DNA of 54,354 nt from Patescibacteria group bacterium (GTDB taxonomy: Bacteria > Patescibacteriota > Patescibacteriia > Magasanikbacterales > GWA2-37-8), in the NCBI GenBank assembly GCA_028688375.1, contig JAQTYG010000006.1, positions 1-54,354 on the forward strand, in the 5' to 3' direction. Positions 26,969-37,300 of the stretch are shown in pieces; position 1 is the first letter of the stretch, and the number at the start of each line of letters is the position of its first letter. The notes below the pieces were generated by a model. The model ran no database searches. It saw nothing but the letters and a program-made list of their open reading frames with translations, and was not told the DNA's origin. The position numbers and the translations under genes are program-made.

Positions 26969-27250
26969 ATGGCAGGCATGACCAAATCAGCCCTGTTATC
27001 CGCTTTGGCGGAAAAGACGGGCATGAGCAAAAAGGACGTCGTCGGCTTTGTTGACGCCATGGTGGACATGGCGTACAAGGAAGTCAAGAAAAGCGGCGTA
27101 TTCGTGGTCCCGGGTCTCGGGAAATTGGTGAAAGTTCACCGCGCGGCGCGACAGGGCCGCAACCCGGCTACCGGCGCGACCATCCAAATCCCGGCCAAGA
27201 CTGTGGTGAAATTCCGCGTCGCCAAGGCCGCGAAAGAAGCTGTACTGTAA
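26969..27250 (+). CDS. HU-family DNA-binding protein
   Basis: MTKSALLSALAEKTGMSKKDVVGFVDAMVDM...VPGLGKLVKVHRAARQGRNPATGATIQIPAK. Confidence 0.93.
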   Translation: MAGMTKSALLSALAEKTGMSKKDVVGFVDAMVDMAYKEVKKSGVFVVPGLGKLVKVHRAARQGRNPATGATIQIPAKTVVKFRVAKAAKEAVL

Positions 27251-27255
27251 ACGCT

Positions 27256-27330
27256 TTAACAAACCCCCCACCACTTTTGATGAAAAAGCAACGAAGGCTT
27301 TGCCCAAAAGTGGTGGGGGGTTTTGTTTTG
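27256..27330 (+). terminator. Long-stem terminator
   Basis: aacaaaccccccaccacttttg ... caaaagtggtggggggttttgttt. Confidence 0.7.
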
Positions 27331-27407
27331 TCCGATATTTAATTTGCCAATTCTTAAAAACTTGATTATAATTACGCCATTAAAAATTACAATCATTTAA
27401 TTAGTTT

Positions 27408-28346
27408 ATGTCCAAAATCCTCATCACCGGCGCGTTCGGCCAAATCGGTTCGGAATTGATTGTCGCTTTACAAGCCAAACACGGCCAGGAAAACGTGGTC
27501 GCTTTTGATATGGCGCCGAAACCGGCGTCGCTTGAGGTCATCGCCGAGCAAGGGTCAATTGTTGATTTGGCGAAACTCAAAGAAATTGTGGTTAAATATA
27601 ACATTGATACGGTCTATCATTTGGTTTCCATTTTGTCCGCCCGGGGCGAACAGGACCCGAACCTTACCTGGCAGGTAAACATGGACGGCTTGCGCAATAT
27701 TTTAAATTTGGCGGTGGAATTTAAACTGAAAGTTTTTTGGCCGAGCTCTATCGCCGCTTTCGGCCCGACCACTCCGCGCGACTTGACCCCGCAACACACC
27801 GTGCTGGAACCGACGACCATGTACGGAGTAACCAAAGCTGCCGGCGAAGACCTCTGCCATTATTATTTTCTAAAATTCGGCGTGGATGTCCGCAGTATGC
27901 GCTTCCCCGGATTGATCAGTTGGAAAACCGAACCGGGCGGGGGCACCACCGACTATGCCGTGGCTATGTTTTACGAAGCGGTCAAAGGCGACGACTACAC
28001 CTGCTTCGTTCATAAAGACACAATTTTGCCGATGATGTATATGGACGATGCTATCAAGGCGATGCTGATGCTGATGGAAGCGCCGGCCGAAAAAATCGCC
28101 ATTCGCACCAGCTATAATTTGACGGCCATCAGTTTCAGCGCCGAAGAATTGGCCGAGGAAATAAACAAACATTTGCCTTTAGCCGTGAAATACGAGCCGG
28201 ACTTCCGCCAACGTATCGCTGACTCCTGGCCACAGTCCATCGACGATTCCCCCGCCCGCGCCGATTGGGGCTGGCATCATGAATTTGATTTGCCGAAAAT
28301 GGCGGTGGAGATGATCGCGAAATTGAAAATTAAGCTAGGGCGATAA
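27408..28346 (+). CDS. NAD-dependent epimerase/dehydratase (L-threonine 3-dehydrogenase-like SDR)
   Basis: ILITGAFGQIGSEL Rossmann motif, YGVTKAAGE catalytic YxxxK; SIAAFGPTTPRDLTPQ. Confidence 0.85.
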   Translation: MSKILITGAFGQIGSELIVALQAKHGQENVVAFDMAPKPASLEVIAEQGSIVDLAKLKEIVVKYNIDTVYHLVSILSARGEQDPNLTWQVNMDGLRNILNLAVEFKLKVFWPSSIAAFGPTTPRDLTPQHTVLEPTTMYGVTKAAGEDLCHYYFLKFGVDVRSMRFPGLISWKTEPGGGTTDYAVAMFYEAVKGDDYTCFVHKDTILPMMYMDDAIKAMLMLMEAPAEKIAIRTSYNLTAISFSAEELAEEINKHLPLAVKYEPDFRQRIADSWPQSIDDSPARADWGWHHEFDLPKMAVEMIAKLKIKLGR

Positions 28347-28347
28347 A

Positions 28348-28376
28348 TTGACAAAAAATACCTTCGCCCATACAAT
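28348..28376 (+). promoter_or_regulatory. Sigma70-like promoter
   Basis: TTGACA-17 nt-TACAAT. Confidence 0.6.
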
Positions 28377-28385
28377 CATAGACAT

Positions 28386-29459
28386 ATGGCTCTAAATAAA
28401 GAAGGCGCCATCGACCAAACCAAAGAGCGTGAAATAAAAAAATCGCCGCTTGATTTGTTTATTGAAGTTTCCGGCGCGCCAGATTCAATTAAAAACGAGG
28501 TTAGAAACACCTTCAAAGATTTAACTCTGCCGACAAATGCTTTTGAGGCCGGCAACGCGCTACGCATGTTTTTAATTGACAACGGCTGGCAATACGATTC
28601 GCGCTCATTTTGTCTGCAAGACATGCTTAAAGAAAAGAAAGGAAATTGCCTCGGTTTAACTATGCTGGTGGGCGCCGTTCTTAAAGACAGGGGCCTTAGC
28701 GCGCAGTATGAAGTTATTACCGGAATCCACGATGCCTATCACCGAGCGGAAAAAATATATTTTGAGCGTCTGATGAACGGCGACGAGTTCGATTATGACC
28801 ATCCAACTCTGCCAGCGAAACAAGCCGAACATCCCATGCTGTATTTTCTACCCTTGGAGCATCCGGTGCCGATTCTTGACGGTCGTCCGTTTGAAACCAC
28901 CAATCTTGAAGACAGGGAAAGCGATCCGGGGTGGAAGCCTGAAGGCGAAAAAACCGTCTCCGCCATTTATGAAGACGTCGCCAGTAATGTGCTCATCGAT
29001 CGGGCTAAAGTACGGTCGCGCGACAATGTGGCAGAAGCGGAAACATTGTGCCGCGCCGGTATGGAGCTCTCGCCCGATAACCGCGAAGGCATGTATATGC
29101 TTTGGTTATTAAATACCGTATTGAACAAAAAAGAACAAAGCGACGAAGCTCTGCAGCAATACGCGTCAACAAAAGGCGACGACTCCAGGTTTCTCTTTAA
29201 TATGTACGGTATAACCGGGAATACAAAATATCTGGAAAAAACTTTAGAAAAATATCCGGCCCACCTTCATGCTTTCATGGAAAAATTCGTCCGACTCGAA
29301 ACCGACAAGCGCGAGGCTAAATTTAATTTTTCTGTCGCCGCCTGGTGTGCTTCGAATTCAAAAACCGTCGGTTTAGATGATTTCTATTCCACCTACCGGG
29401 AACAATTGGAACAATTTTATGGAAAAGAAGGACTAAAGAAATACGCAGGTATTAAATAG
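28386..29459 (+). CDS. Transglutaminase-like/SirB1-like protein with TPR-like C-terminus
   Basis: MLKEKKGNCLGLTMLVGAVLKDRGL core; TPR-like AEAETLCRAGMELSPDNREG. Confidence 0.6.
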   Translation: MALNKEGAIDQTKEREIKKSPLDLFIEVSGAPDSIKNEVRNTFKDLTLPTNAFEAGNALRMFLIDNGWQYDSRSFCLQDMLKEKKGNCLGLTMLVGAVLKDRGLSAQYEVITGIHDAYHRAEKIYFERLMNGDEFDYDHPTLPAKQAEHPMLYFLPLEHPVPILDGRPFETTNLEDRESDPGWKPEGEKTVSAIYEDVASNVLIDRAKVRSRDNVAEAETLCRAGMELSPDNREGMYMLWLLNTVLNKKEQSDEALQQYASTKGDDSRFLFNMYGITGNTKYLEKTLEKYPAHLHAFMEKFVRLETDKREAKFNFSVAAWCASNSKTVGLDDFYSTYREQLEQFYGKEGLKKYAGIK

Positions 29460-29525
29460 CTTTTTAACATTAGATTCAAAAAATCCAACGCCGACGCGTT
29501 GGCTTTTTAATTTTAAACGTTACCA

Positions 29526-29554
29526 TTGACTTTTAATGATATTTATGGTATACC
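29526..29554 (+). promoter_or_regulatory. Sigma70-like promoter
   Basis: TTGACT-17 nt-TATACC. Confidence 0.55.
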
Positions 29555-29572
29555 AAAGATAGAAAGGAGGTC

Positions 29573-29827
29573 ATGAAAATGGCTGGAAAACCGCCCTACA
29601 AGGGCAAATCGTTCTTTGGGGCCAGCTACATTGCCCCGCCCTCTCCGCCACCCAGACCGGCGCCCGCGGGACCGGGAATACATCTGGAAATGAGGATGGG
29701 CTTCCGACCCGATTTGGGACTACAACAGAAGCTCGTCATGACCCCAGCGGTACGGCAAGATGATTTCTCCGAAGAGGAACTTCGGAGTCTGATCGCCTGG
29801 CCGTCCGACCAACACGGGACAGAGTGA
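29573..29827 (+). CDS. Small Pro-rich orphan protein
   Basis: 84 aa; gaaaggaggtc RBS; likely start 29573 or 29579; terminator-like hairpin downstream. Confidence 0.55.
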   Translation: MKMAGKPPYKGKSFFGASYIAPPSPPPRPAPAGPGIHLEMRMGFRPDLGLQQKLVMTPAVRQDDFSEEELRSLIAWPSDQHGTE

Positions 29828-29947
29828 CCACCCCCCTTCTCGGGAGGCGTGGCATCTCTGTCCCGTCTCCCAATCTCTAAATATTGACTGCCACCCTGGG
29901 CGGTTTTTTGTTTGACCCGGCAGAATCTCTGGAGAGCTCTGCCAGGT

Positions 29948-29976
29948 TTGACAAAAAATAACCCGCGGAATACAAT
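29948..29976 (+). promoter_or_regulatory. Sigma70-like promoter
   Basis: TTGACA-17 nt-TACAAT. Confidence 0.6.
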
Positions 29977-30049
29977 TCCAGCGGCACATTCAACAACAAA
30001 AGCCGGGCAAGGAGGCCCGGTTTTTTAAACCAAAAAAGAGGAGAGAAAG

Positions 30050-31141
30050 ATGACATACGGCACAGAGAACAATCGTTATGGCGGACTGACGTTGGTCCCG
30101 ACTTCCGACCGCTTTTTGCCGCTGGCAAAGGAGGTCAAAGACTATCTGGAGATTTTCAACGAAGAAAGACGCGTCGTCAAATTCCCGACCCAGACCGATC
30201 TCGCCAGGCCCGTCTACGATTACCGGGCCAGCGGCGAACCGTTCGTCCGGCAGACCAACGAGCACATCTGCGACCATGACGTCTACATTCTGACCAGCGG
30301 TCCGGGCACGCCGGAAATGCTCATGGAACTTTTCATGACGGAAATGTACATGGTCGGCCGGCACGCTTCGCGCATCACCCTGGTGTGCGGCTATCTGCCC
30401 CTTTCACGTTCCGACAAGGACGAAAAGGAAACGGAGCTGGCGGTTCTGCCACACATCATCCACCTGATCAAGAGCGCCGCGTACGATGATCTGCACCGCA
30501 TTATTTCCTGCGATCTCCACGCGCCACAAAATGTGATGGCGGCCGGCAAGCCGGCACTCATCACCGAAGTGTCCATGGCCCGACTTGTGCTGACGAAAGT
30601 GATCAACGACGCGCTCGAAAAATTTCGCCCCGATAAAATCGCTTTCAGCTTGTTGGACGAGGGTTCGGCCAAGCGTTTTGCCTGGGCGGTAAAAAGCGTC
30701 AGCGAGGAATTCGGGATTCCATTTCCCGTCATCATTGGCAAGAAGATACGCAAAGACAGCGAGACGACCAAAATCGAAGGTCTCACCGGAGATCTCGACC
30801 GGTTGCCTGGTTCGCTCGTTATCGGCATCGACGACGAAGTCGCTACCGCTTTCACGCAGATACAGATTGCGACTGAATTCATCAGGACTTTGGGCGTCAG
30901 CGAATTTTGGGGCATGGCGGTCCATGGCATTTTCTGCAAAAACGCGGTGGAAAACCTCATGGCGCCCGGTTGCCCCATCAGCCGGATCTACACCACCGAC
31001 ACGGTTCCTTTCTGCGACCGGCAGGAAAGGATGGCCCCGCTCTTCGAATCAAATCGCCCGCATGTTGTCCCATTCGCGCCGGAAGTGGCCCAGATCATCA
31101 GCCACCACCACTGGGGACACAGCATCCGCACCTTCCGCTAG
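30050..31141 (+). CDS. Ribose-phosphate pyrophosphokinase-like phosphoribosyltransferase
   Basis: RIISCDLHAPQNVMA, RSDKDEKETEL, VIGIDDEVATAFT (PRPP-like loop). Confidence 0.7.
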   Translation: MTYGTENNRYGGLTLVPTSDRFLPLAKEVKDYLEIFNEERRVVKFPTQTDLARPVYDYRASGEPFVRQTNEHICDHDVYILTSGPGTPEMLMELFMTEMYMVGRHASRITLVCGYLPLSRSDKDEKETELAVLPHIIHLIKSAAYDDLHRIISCDLHAPQNVMAAGKPALITEVSMARLVLTKVINDALEKFRPDKIAFSLLDEGSAKRFAWAVKSVSEEFGIPFPVIIGKKIRKDSETTKIEGLTGDLDRLPGSLVIGIDDEVATAFTQIQIATEFIRTLGVSEFWGMAVHGIFCKNAVENLMAPGCPISRIYTTDTVPFCDRQERMAPLFESNRPHVVPFAPEVAQIISHHHWGHSIRTFR

Positions 31142-31215
31142 CCTGTTCGCCTATTGGCGGACAGGATTCTCCCCCGCCCTGTCGGTTTTCTCCGGCAGGG
31201 CTTCTTCTTTTTTGT

Positions 31216-31244
31216 TTGACAAATACCATGAGCGAGCATAGACT
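31216..31244 (+). promoter_or_regulatory. Sigma70-like promoter
   Basis: TTGACA-17 nt-TAGACT. Confidence 0.5.
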
Positions 31245-31278
31245 TATTTCAGCACCTTCTCAGCGAAAGGAGCGAACC

Positions 31279-31581
31279 ATGTGGCTGACAGATTTGTTCA
31301 ACAAACTGTTCCCGCCGACGCCGATTCCGGAAGGTCCTCAAATGAAGACCGACGAGGAAATCAAAGCGGAAGCCAAGGAGCCACAACTACCTTCGATGGA
31401 AAGGCTTTTGAAGCGTGAACGCATATTGAAAGAGCGCCTCAAAGATTGGGAAAGCCTCACCCCCGAACAGCGCGCGGAAATCCGCGCGGCTCGCCTGTTG
31501 CTTTGGCAACAATCGCCGGAAAACAAAATTTCGGCCCATGACGGACTCCCAGGCAAATGGGACTTCGACAAACTGCCCTAG
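31279..31581 (+). CDS. Small hypothetical protein
   Basis: MWLTDLFNKLFPPTPIPEGPQ...; RBS gaaaggagcg; the ORF track start (30907) is too far upstream. Confidence 0.6.
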   Translation: MWLTDLFNKLFPPTPIPEGPQMKTDEEIKAEAKEPQLPSMERLLKRERILKERLKDWESLTPEQRAEIRAARLLLWQQSPENKISAHDGLPGKWDFDKLP

Positions 31582-31680
31582 GCACAATCGCCCTTTCGTC
31601 CCGCTCTCGCCCCACCGGCTTCTCTGGTGGGGTCCTGCTTTTTTAAAACAAAAAACCGCCCTGTCGTATGCCAGAGCGGT

Positions 31681-32817
31681 CTATCTACCCAGTTCCCAAT
31701 TTGGATCAGCTTTAAGTTTATGCCAACCCGCCTTCGCCCCGTTTGCGGGGCTACGGACGGGCAAGTCGGCGTATTCTTTTTTTTGCGCTTTTTGATAACC
31801 GGCGACGGCAATCATCGCCGCGTTGTCCATGCAGTGAGAAAGCGAAGGAGTAAGGAACAAAGAGTAAGGAGTGATACGCGCGACGGCTGTGGCCAATGTT
31901 TCGCGAAGTTTTTTGTTGGCCGACACTCCGCCACAAAGAATTACGGTTTTTGGTTTGAATTTTTTGCTGGCGCGAGATATTTTTCCGACCAGCGTATCTA
32001 CAATGGCCTGCTCAAACGAAGCGCAGAAATCGGCGGAGTTCACAGTTCTCAGTTCACAATTCTTAGAATGTGACTGGATTCCCGCCTTCGCGGGAATGAC
32101 AAGGTGGTTATCCCGCAGCCAATACAGCGCCGAAGTTTTCAGCCCGGCAAAACTAAAATCATAATCATCGCTATTCAGCATCGGTCGCGGAAATTTTATC
32201 GCTTTCGCATTTCCTTTCAGCGCCAATTTGGAAATTTGCGGACCGCCCGGGTACGGCAGGTCAAGCAATTTTGCCACTTTATCAAAACACTCGCCGGCAG
32301 CATCATCGCGCGTGGCGCCGAGCATTTTGTATTGTCCGGGTTTTTTTATTTGGATAATCTCCGTATGCCCGCCACTCACCACTAATGCCAGCGCCGGATA
32401 TTCGATACTCTTGTCATTCCCAACCTGATCCCCGCCTTCGCGGGGATGACACTTCGTGTCAATTTCCACCGAGTGTATATGCCCCGCCATATGATTCACG
32501 CTGATGACCGGAATTTTCCACGCGGCCGACAGCGTCCGCGCCGCTTCCACGCCGACAATCAGGCCGGTGATAAGCCCGGGACCGGAAGCAACGGCGATCA
32601 CATCGGGTTTTTTGCCGTTCAAAACGTGTTCAATCAGCGGAATAATTTTTTCCGCGTGCATCCGGCCGGCGATTTCCGGCACTACCCCACCGTATTTTTT
32701 ATGGATGGCGATTTGCGAAGCAGTGGATTCGCGCAAGACAAAACAGCCGCTTTTAGAGCATTCAAGCAAAGCGGCTGAAGTATCATCGCACGAACTTTCA
32801 ATACCCAATATTTTCAT
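31681..32817 (-). CDS. tsaD: tRNA N6-adenosine threonylcarbamoyltransferase
   Basis: MKILGIESSCDDTSAALLE, VNHMAGHIHSV, VVSGGHTEI; two in-frame palindromic-repeat insertions. Confidence 0.95.
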   Translation of the reverse strand: MKILGIESSCDDTSAALLECSKSGCFVLRESTASQIAIHKKYGGVVPEIAGRMHAEKIIPLIEHVLNGKKPDVIAVASGPGLITGLIVGVEAARTLSAAWKIPVISVNHMAGHIHSVEIDTKCHPREGGDQVGNDKSIEYPALALVVSGGHTEIIQIKKPGQYKMLGATRDDAAGECFDKVAKLLDLPYPGGPQISKLALKGNAKAIKFPRPMLNSDDYDFSFAGLKTSALYWLRDNHLVIPAKAGIQSHSKNCELRTVNSADFCASFEQAIVDTLVGKISRASKKFKPKTVILCGGVSANKKLRETLATAVARITPYSLFLTPSLSHCMDNAAMIAVAGYQKAQKKEYADLPVRSPANGAKAGWHKLKADPNWELGR

Positions 32818-32826
32818 AATATTTCG

Positions 32827-32900
32827 TGTCAGGGGGGAGACTCGAACTCCCGACCTCCGGGTTATGAATCCAGTGCTCTAACCGGCTGAGCTACCCTGAC
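32827..32900 (-). tRNA. tRNA-Met (anticodon CAT; could be Ile2 by modification)
   Basis: GTCAGGGTAGCTCAGCCGGTTAGAGCACTGGATTCATAACCCGGAGGTCGGGAGTTCGAGTCTCCCCCCTGACA. Confidence 0.88.
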
Positions 32901-33120
32901 GTGTCCTGTCGAAGCCTGGCGCGCAGGCGGACAAAAAGTACAAACATTTTAACAAAAAAAAGGCGTTTTGTCAACCACCACATCACCGCTGACAATTCCC
33001 GTCCGCCCAAGGCGGACTCCGTTTGCCAAAATCACTTTTGACAAACTCCGCAATACACCGTCCCCCTCCCTCCTCGGCCCAAGGCCGATCTGTCGGACAC
33101 ACCAAATTGAACGCGAGCAC

Positions 33121-33933
33121 CTACTTCTGGCACATTTCGCAGTAAACGGTTCCTCTACCTGAGAGTTTGATGGTTTTCAGAATGCTGCCACAACGGCGGC
33201 ATTTTTCTTTTCCCCGCCCGTAAACTTTAAGCCGCGGCACAAACCCGCCTTCTTGGCCGTACAGATTCAAATAATTTTCCGCCGAAGTACCGCCGTATTT
33301 TATCGCCTCGATCATTACTTGGCGAATACTGTCGTAAAGTTTTTTTATTTCCGTCGGCTTCAAGCTTTTCGCCGGATGCATCGGCAAAATCCGCGCCATA
33401 AAACACGCCTCCTGCGCGTAAATATTTCCCACGCCGGCGAGCAATTTTTGTTCCATCATCAGCTGTTTAATCTTCATATTCGGCCGGCGCTTCAGAACCT
33501 CGGCAAATTTCCGCGCGGTAAAACTCTTTTCCAACGGCTCCGGCCCATACTCCTTTTCTAAAAACTTCGGCAAGTCCGCCGTCTTCACCAACTTCAAATA
33601 ACCAAACCGGCGCATATCATTAAACATGATCTTCGATTTCGGCCCAAAAGAAAAAATTACCCGGGTGTGTTTGTGCGCTTCGCCGTCATAAACATACTGC
33701 CCAGTCATTTTTAGATGCGTCAAAATAGACCGGCCATTATTCAAATTCCAAATCAAAAGTTTGGCGCGACGCTCCACGCTCACTATTTTCGCGCCAACCA
33801 CGCCTTTTAAAAATTTTGCCTTGGGCGTGCGCACGGTTTTTACCGCCAGCACCTCCACGCCGGTAATTTTTTTACCGTCAATTTCATGATTGAGTTGGCG
33901 TTTGATTGTTTCTACTTCTGGAAGTTCGGGCAT
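33121..33933 (-). CDS. mutM: Formamidopyrimidine-DNA glycosylase
   Basis: MPELPEVETIKRQL N-terminus; C-terminal zinc finger CRRCGSILKTIKLSGRGTVYCEMCQK. Confidence 0.96.
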   Translation of the reverse strand: MPELPEVETIKRQLNHEIDGKKITGVEVLAVKTVRTPKAKFLKGVVGAKIVSVERRAKLLIWNLNNGRSILTHLKMTGQYVYDGEAHKHTRVIFSFGPKSKIMFNDMRRFGYLKLVKTADLPKFLEKEYGPEPLEKSFTARKFAEVLKRRPNMKIKQLMMEQKLLAGVGNIYAQEACFMARILPMHPAKSLKPTEIKKLYDSIRQVMIEAIKYGGTSAENYLNLYGQEGGFVPRLKVYGRGKEKCRRCGSILKTIKLSGRGTVYCEMCQK

Positions 33934-33941
33934 ACTCTATT

Positions 33942-33968
33942 GTCATTCCCGCGAAGGCGGGAATCCAT
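33942..33968. repeat. Palindromic repeat gtcattcccgcgaaggcgggaatcca
   Basis: Same family as 32075-32101, 32426-32451 and 34273-34299. Confidence 0.85.
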
Positions 33969-33986
33969 TAAAATGGTTTTAGCTCG

Positions 33987-34265
33987 CTATATAAATCTCG
34001 CCATTCCGGGTTTGCTTCTTTGATTAATCTTATTTTCCACACACGATTCCATTTTTTTTAATTGTTTCTCACGCGAAAGGGCATTTCTAACATCATCATA
34101 TACTTCGTAATATACGAGAATGTGAACGCCATATTTTTCAGTAAACCCTCCGATTTTACCTTCTCTGTGCTCATACACTCTACGCAATAAACTATTCGTC
34201 ACACCAATATACAATGTTCCGTTGCGCCTGCTCGCTAAAATATAAATATAAAATTCCCCCTCCAT
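33987..34265 (-). CDS. GIY-YIG nuclease family protein
   Basis: FYIYILASRRNGTLYIGVTNSLLRRVYEHREG. Confidence 0.93.
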   Translation of the reverse strand: MEGEFYIYILASRRNGTLYIGVTNSLLRRVYEHREGKIGGFTEKYGVHILVYYEVYDDVRNALSREKQLKKMESCVENKINQRSKPGMARFI

Positions 34266-34272
34266 AAAATCG

Positions 34273-34299
34273 TGGATCCCCGCCTTCGCGGGGATGACA
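34273..34299. repeat. Palindromic repeat tggatccccgccttcgcggggatgaca
   Basis: Inverted relative to 33942-33968, with compensatory base-pair change. Confidence 0.85.
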
Positions 34300-34309
34300 A
34301 TTACTAACG

Positions 34310-37300
34310 CTATACTCTAACCCTACTCTCACCCAACAATCCCTCTATCTCCTCCACCAACCCCTCCCCCGGGCTCACGCTATATGACGTTTTAATTTTC
34401 TTCTCCCCCACCAGCAAATATACCGGCGTCGCGCCCACATGGCGCGTCAAGATCGCTTTTAGCGCGTCGGCCTTGGCTTTGACCTCGGCGGCCGAAAGTG
34501 TAATTTCCACGCCGTTCTCTGCCGCCGCCTTGCGCGCCACTTTGGGCAAATAAGCGGAGCTATCCATCCGCGCGCCCACTGACATTTGAGAAATAATCGC
34601 CGACACATTTTCCGGCGTCAAAACATAGGCCTTTTCCACGAACAATTTATCGTCACCTTCTTCTTCCGAAGTCCGGCCGACTACGCACACCATCCGCCCC
34701 TCCACCCAGACATCTTTGGTCGTCTCGTAGGTCTTCGGGAACACCAACAATTCCAAACTACCGCTCAAATCCTGAATTTTTACAAACATCATTGTTCCGC
34801 CTTTACGCGTGATTTTCTTTTTCGCGCTGTCAATCACCCCGCCGACAATCACCCACTGACCTCTCGCTTGATGTTCCAAGTCGCTTAATGGCGTCGCTAC
34901 TCCGTGCATCGCTTTTTCATAAGGCGTAAACGGATGGGCCGTCACATAAAGCCCAAGCAATTCTTTTTCCCAAAACATTTTTTCGTCCGAAGTGGCATTG
35001 GGCGCGGGATTGATGCGGACTTTTTGGTTCATATCAATTTGCGTGCCGGCAAAAAGAGAATTCTGTTTGGCCGTCGCCGATTCTTGCGTATTTTTTGAAA
35101 AAGATAAAAGATTTTCCGTGTTGGCCAAAAGTACGCCACGGTCATAACCGAACGAATCCATCGCTCCGCATTTCACCAGCGACTCCAAAGATTTTTTATT
35201 CAAATCTCTGTCCTGCACTCGGCGCAAAAAATCTTCTAAATCTTTGTACTTGTCGTTATTTTTTCGCTCGCGATAAATCGCGTCGGCGATATGCTCGCCC
35301 AAATTCTTTATGCCGTTCAAACCAAAACGGATGTGGGCGCTGACGCCTTCTTCCGCCTGAATCATGGCGAAATTCCTAAAACTTTCGTTGACATCCGGCG
35401 GTAAAACTTTCAAACCCATTTTTTCACACTCGCTGATGACCGGTGGCACTTTATCAATGTCGCCCGACTCGGCGATTAAAATCGCCGTCATGTATTGGAT
35501 CGGATAATTGGCTTTAAGATAAGCCGTCTGATACGCCACCACGGCATAGCTGGCGGCGTGCGCCTTGTTAAAACCATAAGCGGCGAACGGTTCAATCCGC
35601 TCCCACAAAACATTAATTTTCGCTTCGGACAACTTGCCGAATTCACGACAGCCCTTAAAAAATTTTTCTTTTTGTTTGGCCATTTCCTCGGGGATTTTTT
35701 TGCCCATGGCTTTGCGGAATTTATCCGCCTCTTCCCAGTTATAGCCGGCCAAATTGATGGAAGTGAGCAAGACATCATCCTGATAAACAATCAAGCCGAG
35801 CGACTGGTCCAGATAATCTTTCATCCGCGGGTCCAAATATTCCACCAGCTCCGGATGATTTTTGCGTTTAATATATTCGGGAATGGATTCCATCGGGCCC
35901 GGGCGGAACAGCGCCACCATGGCCATGATATCAAAAATGGATTCCGGCTTCAGTTCTTTCAAATAGCGCGTCATGCCTGAACCGGACAACTGAAACACGC
36001 CAACCGTGTCGCCCCGCGCCAGCATATCGTAGGTTTTTTTGTCGTCCCAGGGCAATTTATGAATATCAATTTTTTTGCCGGTGGTTTTTTCAATAATTTC
36101 CACGGCGTGTCCCAGGATGGACAAGTTGCGAATACCTAAAAAGTCCATTTTCAAAAGTCCGGCCGCCTCCACCGTGTGCATTTCGTATTGCGTGATAATT
36201 CTATCGCCACCGGTTTCGCGCTGAACCGGAGTAAAATCAGTCAACGGCGTCGGCGCGATCACCACGCCGGCCGCGTGGATGGAAGTATGGCGGGCGCAAC
36301 CTTCAATTTTTTGCGCCAAATCCAACAGACGATGCACCTGCTCATTTTCCTGATACATTTTTTTCAAATCCGGTTCTTTTTCCATGGCCGAGGCAATGGT
36401 CACCTGAAAACCCTGAGCGCCGGCCGGAATTAGTTTAGCCACCTGGTCGCAAAAAGAATATGAATAGCCCAACGCCCGACCGACGTCGCGCACTGCCCCG
36501 CGCGCCATCATCGTACCGAAAGTGATAATCTGCGCCACGCGGTCGGCGCCGTATTTCTGCGTGGCATAGGCAATCATTTCGTCACGGCGGTCGTCGGCAA
36601 AATCCGCGTCAATATCAGGCGGACTGGGGCGGAAGGGATTTAGAAAGCGTTCAAACGGCAATTTAAAAAATAACGGGTTGACGGAAACAATACCCATGGC
36701 GAACGAAACAATGGAGCCGGCGGCCGAACCGCGGGTCGTCTCAATAATGCCATGTTCGCGGGCATAGCCGACATAATCGGCCACGGCGATAAAATATGGC
36801 GAGTAGCCCTTGGTGGCGATGGTTTTTAATTCGTATTCCGCGCGCTCTTTGACACTCGGGGTAATTTCAATCAATTTTGGCAAACGCTCATAAACTTGTT
36901 CGCGCAAATATTCATCGGCGGTTTTCCCCGCCGGCAGTTCAATCGGCGGAAAATGCCATTTGTTCAAATCCAATTTCAAGTCCACCCGCTCGGCGATTTT
37001 CACCGTATTTTCCAGCGCCTCGGGAATGTGTTTAAAACGCTTGGCGATTTCTTCGCCTTTAGCCATGGAGCAATCAATCCCGACCGAAGTATGCCTGTCC
37101 GGCTGATCGATGGTTACGCCGTCGCGAATGCAGGTCAAAATATCCTGCGCCTCCTCGTCTTCCGGATTTAAATAATGAATATCGCGAGTAACAATCAACG
37201 GGATGCCGGTCTCTTTGGCTATTTCCATTAACCGACCGTTGGTTTCGGTCTGTCCTTCCAAGGCCGGCAGGTCGGCCATTTCCAAATAAAAATTTCCCAC

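Noticed and set aside
30907-31278. N-terminal 124 aa of the 224-aa ORF 30907-31581
   Set aside because: Overlaps the PRPP-synthetase-like gene in another frame; the real start is most likely 31279.
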